Assembly: GCF_020171745.1 (NCBI RefSeq)
Contig: NZ_JAIVAH010000017.1
Location: 124,001 to 188,000, forward strand
Direction of reading: 5' to 3'
Length of the DNA: 64,000 nt
Source: Prescottella equi
Lineage (GTDB): Bacteria > Actinomycetota > Actinomycetes > Mycobacteriales > Mycobacteriaceae
Made by a program: the position numbers and the translations under genes. Shown one piece after another: positions 60,898-64,000 of the stretch; the stretch's first letter is position 1, and the number at the start of each line of letters is the position of its first letter. The notes beneath the pieces were generated by a model, which had not been told where the DNA came from, did not search any database, and saw nothing but the letters and a program-made list of their open reading frames with translations.

Positions 60898-61766
60898 AGG
60901 TGGGAATCAGTTCGCCGATCGTGGCGCTGGCCGGTAAGCGTCCCGAGTGGGAGGCGTCGGCCGGCACCGTCGAACTCGTCAGGGTGGCGCAGGCCGCCGA
61001 CCGGCTCGGATTCGAGTTCATGACGTGCGGAGACCACGTGGCCGTGCCGCCGGGATTGCCACGCGGCGAACGCTTCTACGACCCACTGGCGACCTTCTCG
61101 TTCCTGGCGGGGCAGACACGTCGGCTCCGGTTCCTGCCGTACGTCCTGGTGTTGCCCTTCTACCATCCGTTGGAGATCGCCAAGCGGTACGGGACGCTCG
61201 ACCACCTCAGTGGCGGGCGGTTGATCCTCGCGTTCGGAGTGGGGAATCTCAAGGAGGAATTCGACATGCTCGGCGCTCCCTTCGAGGACCGCGGGCCGCG
61301 GGCCGACGACGCCCTGCGGGCGCTCCGGGCGGCGCTGTCGGGGCGCATGGTGTCCTACGAGGGGCCGTACTACTCGTTCCAGGACATGGTGGTCGACCCG
61401 CATGCCGCTCAGGCTCGGCTGCCGATGTGGATCGGCGGGCACAGCGAGCGTGCCCTGCGCAGGGCGGTCACCCTCGCCGACGGCTGGGCGCCGGCACCGC
61501 AGGCCTTCCGCGGACCCAGCCCCGAGTTGATGCGGCAGATGCTCGATCGGCACGAGTTGCCGGAGGATTTCGACGTCGTCTTCTCGCCGGGCCACCGACT
61601 GGATCCCGTCAACGAGCCAGGACAGGTGGCCGAGGTGATCGCCACTGCGGAGAAGGCGGGCGCCACCCAGATCAACCTGACGGTCCGGCACGAGTCGCTC
61701 GCACATTATCTGGAGCAGCTGGAGGCCTTCGCGGAGGTTGCGGGTCTGGACGTCCAGTTGGACTAG
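60894..61766 (+). CDS. LLM-class flavin-dependent, probably F420-dependent, oxidoreductase
   Basis: 290 residues from the GTG at 60894, overlapping the SnoaL gene. Luciferase-like barrel of the TIGR03619-type group: VGISSPIVALAGKRPEW at the start, FEFMTCGDHVAVPPG with the conserved His of the cofactor site, LVLPFYHPLEIAKRYGTLDHLSGGRLILAFGVG, MWIGGHSERALRRAV for the phosphate tail. Such enzymes take F420 or FMN in Mycobacteriales, where F420 is abundant; I infer F420. Substrate unknown. Confidence 0.87.
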   Translation: MKVGISSPIVALAGKRPEWEASAGTVELVRVAQAADRLGFEFMTCGDHVAVPPGLPRGERFYDPLATFSFLAGQTRRLRFLPYVLVLPFYHPLEIAKRYGTLDHLSGGRLILAFGVGNLKEEFDMLGAPFEDRGPRADDALRALRAALSGRMVSYEGPYYSFQDMVVDPHAAQARLPMWIGGHSERALRRAVTLADGWAPAPQAFRGPSPELMRQMLDRHELPEDFDVVFSPGHRLDPVNEPGQVAEVIATAEKAGATQINLTVRHESLAHYLEQLEAFAEVAGLDVQLD

Positions 61767-61841
61767 CCGTGGACGGGACGGGGATCGCCCGGTGGGTGGC
61801 GTTCACCGGCGGCGACCGTCCCGAGGTGGTCAACTTGTCGA

Positions 61842-63344
61842 ATGGACCTCGAGGGCTCGTGGTCGCCGGTCTGTCCTCGCTCGCTCCGGGAGGTCGTCGA
61901 CCACCTGCGTGAAGCTGGGCATGTGGTGGCAGGGGCAGCGGACGATCGCCGGGTGATCACGGGTATCTGTCAGGACTCTCGCCGCGTTCGCCAGGGCGAT
62001 CTGTATGCGGCACTGTCCGGCCGGCGGAATCACGGTGCCGCGTTCGCCTCGGAAGCGGCCGAGCGCGGCGCCGTCGCGATGCTGAGCGACCGGGCATCGG
62101 ACATATTGCCGACTGTCCTCGTCGACGATCCACGCGTGGCGCTCGGGCCGCTTGCGGCATGGGCGTACGGCAACCCGTCGACTGCGTTCGACCTGTACGG
62201 CGTCACGGGGACGAACGGTAAGACCAGCACCGTCTACATGCTGGAGGCCGCGCTCGTGGCCGTGGGCCTCCGGGCGGGCGTCGTCACCGGGATCACCGTG
62301 CGCGGCCCCACGACGGTCCGGCCGGCGACGCGCACCACGCCGGAAGCGTGTGAGCTGCAGCAGAGCTTCGTCGAGTTCGTCGGGGCGCGGGTCGACGCGG
62401 TCGCGATGGAGGTCTCGAGTCACGGGCTGGCCGAACACCGGATCGACGGATCCCGTTTCGACGTCGGAGTGTTCACCAACCTCGCCCGTGATCACCTCGA
62501 CTACCACCCGAGCATGGAGGCGTACTACGCGGCGAAGGCGCGCCTGTTCGAACGGGAAGTCTGCGAGCGGGCGGCGATCTGCATCGACGACGACTACGGC
62601 CGTCGGCTCGCCCACGGCGTCACGGTTCCACACCTGACGTTCTCGACGCACGATCCCCTTGCCGACGCGTATGCGTCCGCGGTGCGTGCGGACCGGTGGG
62701 GGAGCGCGTTCATCTTCCATCACCGCGGCGAGCGAGTGCCGGTTCGGCTACGGCTCCTGGGCGGCCATCAGGTCGACAATGCCGTCGCTGCCCTCGCCAC
62801 GCTGTCCGCCGGAGGGATCGACATCGGTGCGGCCGCAGCGGGGATCGAGTCCTTGGACACCGTTCCCGGCCGGCTCGAGCGTGTCGAGGCCGGGCAGCCT
62901 TTCCTCGCCCTGGTCGACTTCGTGCACAACACCGCCGGCCAGCATCGGCTGTTCCCGTACCTGCGCTCGGTGACCCCCGGCAAGATCGTCGTGGTGTTGG
63001 GGGCCACTGGCGAACGAGATCCGGCCAAACGGGCTCCCCTCGGCTCCACGGCAGCGCAGTACGCGGAGGTTGTCATCGTCACCGACGAGAGCGCGTTCTC
63101 CGACGACGCTGCAGGTCTCCGCGACGACGTCGCCGAGGGAGCCCGCCGGGCCGGGTCGGCGGAGGTGATCGTGATCCCGGATCGTGCCGAGGCGATCGTC
63201 GCCGCCGTGGAACTCGCCGGCGCCGGGGACACCGTCCTGGTAGCGGGACGCGGGCACGATCCGACGCTCATCGGCAACGGCGTGACCATCGCTTTCGACG
63301 ATCGCGACGCACTGCGCCGGGTGCTGCTGACGCGGGCCTACTAG
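61842..63344 (+). CDS. MurE-like Mur ligase, divergent paralogue with altered substrate-specificity residues
   Basis: 500 residues. Mur ligases form an amide bond with ATP. Domain 1 keeps the UDP-MurNAc-type pocket (DSRRVRQGDLYAALSG, about 45-60). Domain 2 keeps the P-loop GVTGTNGKTST (120-130), RTTPE, AMEVSSHGLAEHR, TNLARDHLDYH and the carbamylated-Lys segment AYYAAKARLF (Lys232). Domain 3 keeps GATGERDPAKR. But the DNPR motif that reads meso-diaminopimelate in MurE is replaced by DESAF (415-419), the DYAHTPD segment is DFVHNTA, and the terminal AGKGHE is AGRGHD. So it should ligate something other than DAP. It lies outside any cell-division cluster and is flanked by LLM oxidoreductases, which suggests a dedicated pathway. 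Start: ATG at 61842. Confidence 0.88.
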   Translation: MDLEGSWSPVCPRSLREVVDHLREAGHVVAGAADDRRVITGICQDSRRVRQGDLYAALSGRRNHGAAFASEAAERGAVAMLSDRASDILPTVLVDDPRVALGPLAAWAYGNPSTAFDLYGVTGTNGKTSTVYMLEAALVAVGLRAGVVTGITVRGPTTVRPATRTTPEACELQQSFVEFVGARVDAVAMEVSSHGLAEHRIDGSRFDVGVFTNLARDHLDYHPSMEAYYAAKARLFEREVCERAAICIDDDYGRRLAHGVTVPHLTFSTHDPLADAYASAVRADRWGSAFIFHHRGERVPVRLRLLGGHQVDNAVAALATLSAGGIDIGAAAAGIESLDTVPGRLERVEAGQPFLALVDFVHNTAGQHRLFPYLRSVTPGKIVVVLGATGERDPAKRAPLGSTAAQYAEVVIVTDESAFSDDAAGLRDDVAEGARRAGSAEVIVIPDRAEAIVAAVELAGAGDTVLVAGRGHDPTLIGNGVTIAFDDRDALRRVLLTRAY

Positions 63345-63436
63345 TCGACGTCGTCATCGGCGAGAGTCCTCCCACGCGGTCAGCTGTCGTCTTCGTCGGC
63401 ACAGCCCGCTCGAGACGCTCTCCCGGCACCGAGCGG

Positions 63437-63476
63437 GGATGCCCGGCTGGCGCGGCAATCGGCACAGGGGGCATCC
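63437..63476. repeat. Inverted repeat in the gap between the Mur ligase and second LLM gene
   Basis: GGATGCCC and GGGCATCC are 8-bp perfect arms with 24 bases between, in the 217-bp gene-free stretch 63345-63561. It could be a terminator or an operator. I recognise no riboswitch class, and nothing else is visible in this gap. Confidence 0.35.
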
Positions 63477-63561
63477 GCCAGTCTTCCGGCGGTTTCGGTT
63501 TCCTGGCCGTGGGTATTCCGACAGCACGCCGGGTCGTGCGTACGGGAGGGACGGAGGAGCT

Positions 63562-64000
63562 GTGAGGATCGGATACAAGCTTTTCGCGGAGGCGTACTCG
63601 CCGATCGAGTTGGTTCGGCAGGCGGTCCGGGCGGAGGAAGCGGGCTTCGACTTCGTCGAGATCAGCGATCACTTCCACCCGTGGTTGCACGATCAGAACC
63701 ATTCCGGTTTCGCGTGGTCGATCCTCGGATCGATTGCCGCGAAGACGTCCACCCTCGGATTAGCCACCGGAGTGACGTGTCCCTTCGTTCGCTACCACCC
63801 GGCGATCGTGGCCCAGGCGGCGGCAACGACCGCACTACTCTCCGACGGCAGATTCGCGCTGGGACTGGGAAGTGGTGAAAACCTGAACGAGCACGTCGTC
63901 GCGCGGGGTTGGCCGGCGGCAGCGACCCGCTCGCAGATGTTGCGAGAGTCGATCGAGATCATCCGATTGTTGTGGAGCGGTGGCTATCACAGCTACAACG
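63562..64000 (+). CDS. F420-dependent LLM oxidoreductase, G6PDH-like group, N-terminal part (gene cut by window edge)
   Basis: GTG at 63562 with GGAGGAG 6-12 bases upstream; the frame stays open to the window end (146 codons). It begins IGYKLFAEAYSPIELVRQAV and has VEISDHFHPWLHDQNHSGFAWS, the cofactor-binding DHFHPW segment of the glucose-6-phosphate-dehydrogenase-like F420 enzymes (TIGR03557-type), then GLATGVTCPFVRYHP and LGLGSGENLNEHV. The rest is outside. It continues the SnoaL-LLM-Mur ligase cluster on the same strand. Confidence 0.87.
   Translation, partial: MRIGYKLFAEAYSPIELVRQAVRAEEAGFDFVEISDHFHPWLHDQNHSGFAWSILGSIAAKTSTLGLATGVTCPFVRYHPAIVAQAAATTALLSDGRFALGLGSGENLNEHVVARGWPAAATRSQMLRESIEIIRLLWSGGYHSYN

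Noticed and set aside
63345-63561. Riboswitch in the gap before the last gene
   Set aside because: The inverted repeat at 63437-63476 is the only structure; no conserved core of a known riboswitch class is recognisable.
62696-63565. Second plus-strand frame overlapping the Mur ligase and running into the last gap
   Set aside because: Arg/Gly-rich, no motif, and it contradicts the clear Mur ligase frame.

Overview
The window is chromosomal DNA of a high-GC actinobacterium, most likely Rhodococcus or a close relative in the Nocardiaceae (Mycobacteriales). The reasons are strong G/C bias at third codon positions, frequent GTG starts, ATGA/TGATG gene overlaps, GAF-ANTAR, DUF222-HNH, CGNR and F420-dependent proteins, and a gene order that follows M. 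tuberculosis bioB-Rv1590-Rv1591-(LIP lipase)-(Nudix regulator)-nadABC-...-hisDCBHA-impA-hisFI. The species is not certain. No IS element, CRISPR array, rRNA or tRNA was recognised.

Left end (1-2111): the tail of a succinate dehydrogenase/fumarate reductase flavoprotein, its iron-sulfur subunit, and a small membrane protein. Next comes one 16.4-kb gene (2302-18717) for a four-module nonribosomal peptide synthetase: C-A-T-E / C-A-T / C-A-T-E / C-A-T-TE. Its EntF-like first condensation domain and two epimerases predict an N-acyl (or N-aryl) tetrapeptide with D-L-D-L stereochemistry. No tailoring, MbtH-like, transport or phosphopantetheinyl transferase gene lies beside it, so it is an orphan by context.

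Middle (18820-34162): a VOC protein, a Mut7-C protein and a secreted LIP-family lipase, then the biotin locus. A BioQ-like TetR gene faces bioB-bsaP-DUF2567 across two BioQ-type operator boxes. An AlkZ-like protein, a lipoprotein, an acyltransferase/TetR divergent pair with a doubled operator, and a DUF222-HNH protein follow. Then comes the NAD de novo locus: nrtR divergent from nadA-nadB-nadC, with a perfect operator palindrome between them.

Centre right (34301-49210): a large LuxR-type ATPase regulator, a frameshifted LysE/RhtB exporter, a secreted GH1 beta-glucosidase directly downstream of a Tat-exported cholesterol-oxidase-like flavoenzyme, and the histidine operon hisDCB-orf-MFS-hisH-orf-hisA-impA-hisFI.

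Right arm (49237-64000): accessory genes, mostly regulator/target pairs with visible operators: TetR/MFS, TetR-MFS, HxlR/aldo-keto reductase, and CGNR/alpha-beta hydrolase-NmrA. A secreted serine hydrolase follows. The window ends in SnoaL-like, LLM flavin/F420 oxidoreductase, MurE-like ligase and LLM oxidoreductase. This ligase keeps the Mur catalytic core but has lost the residues that read diaminopimelate, making it the best candidate, with the NRPS, for undescribed biochemistry. There is no gene-free stretch longer than 300 bases.
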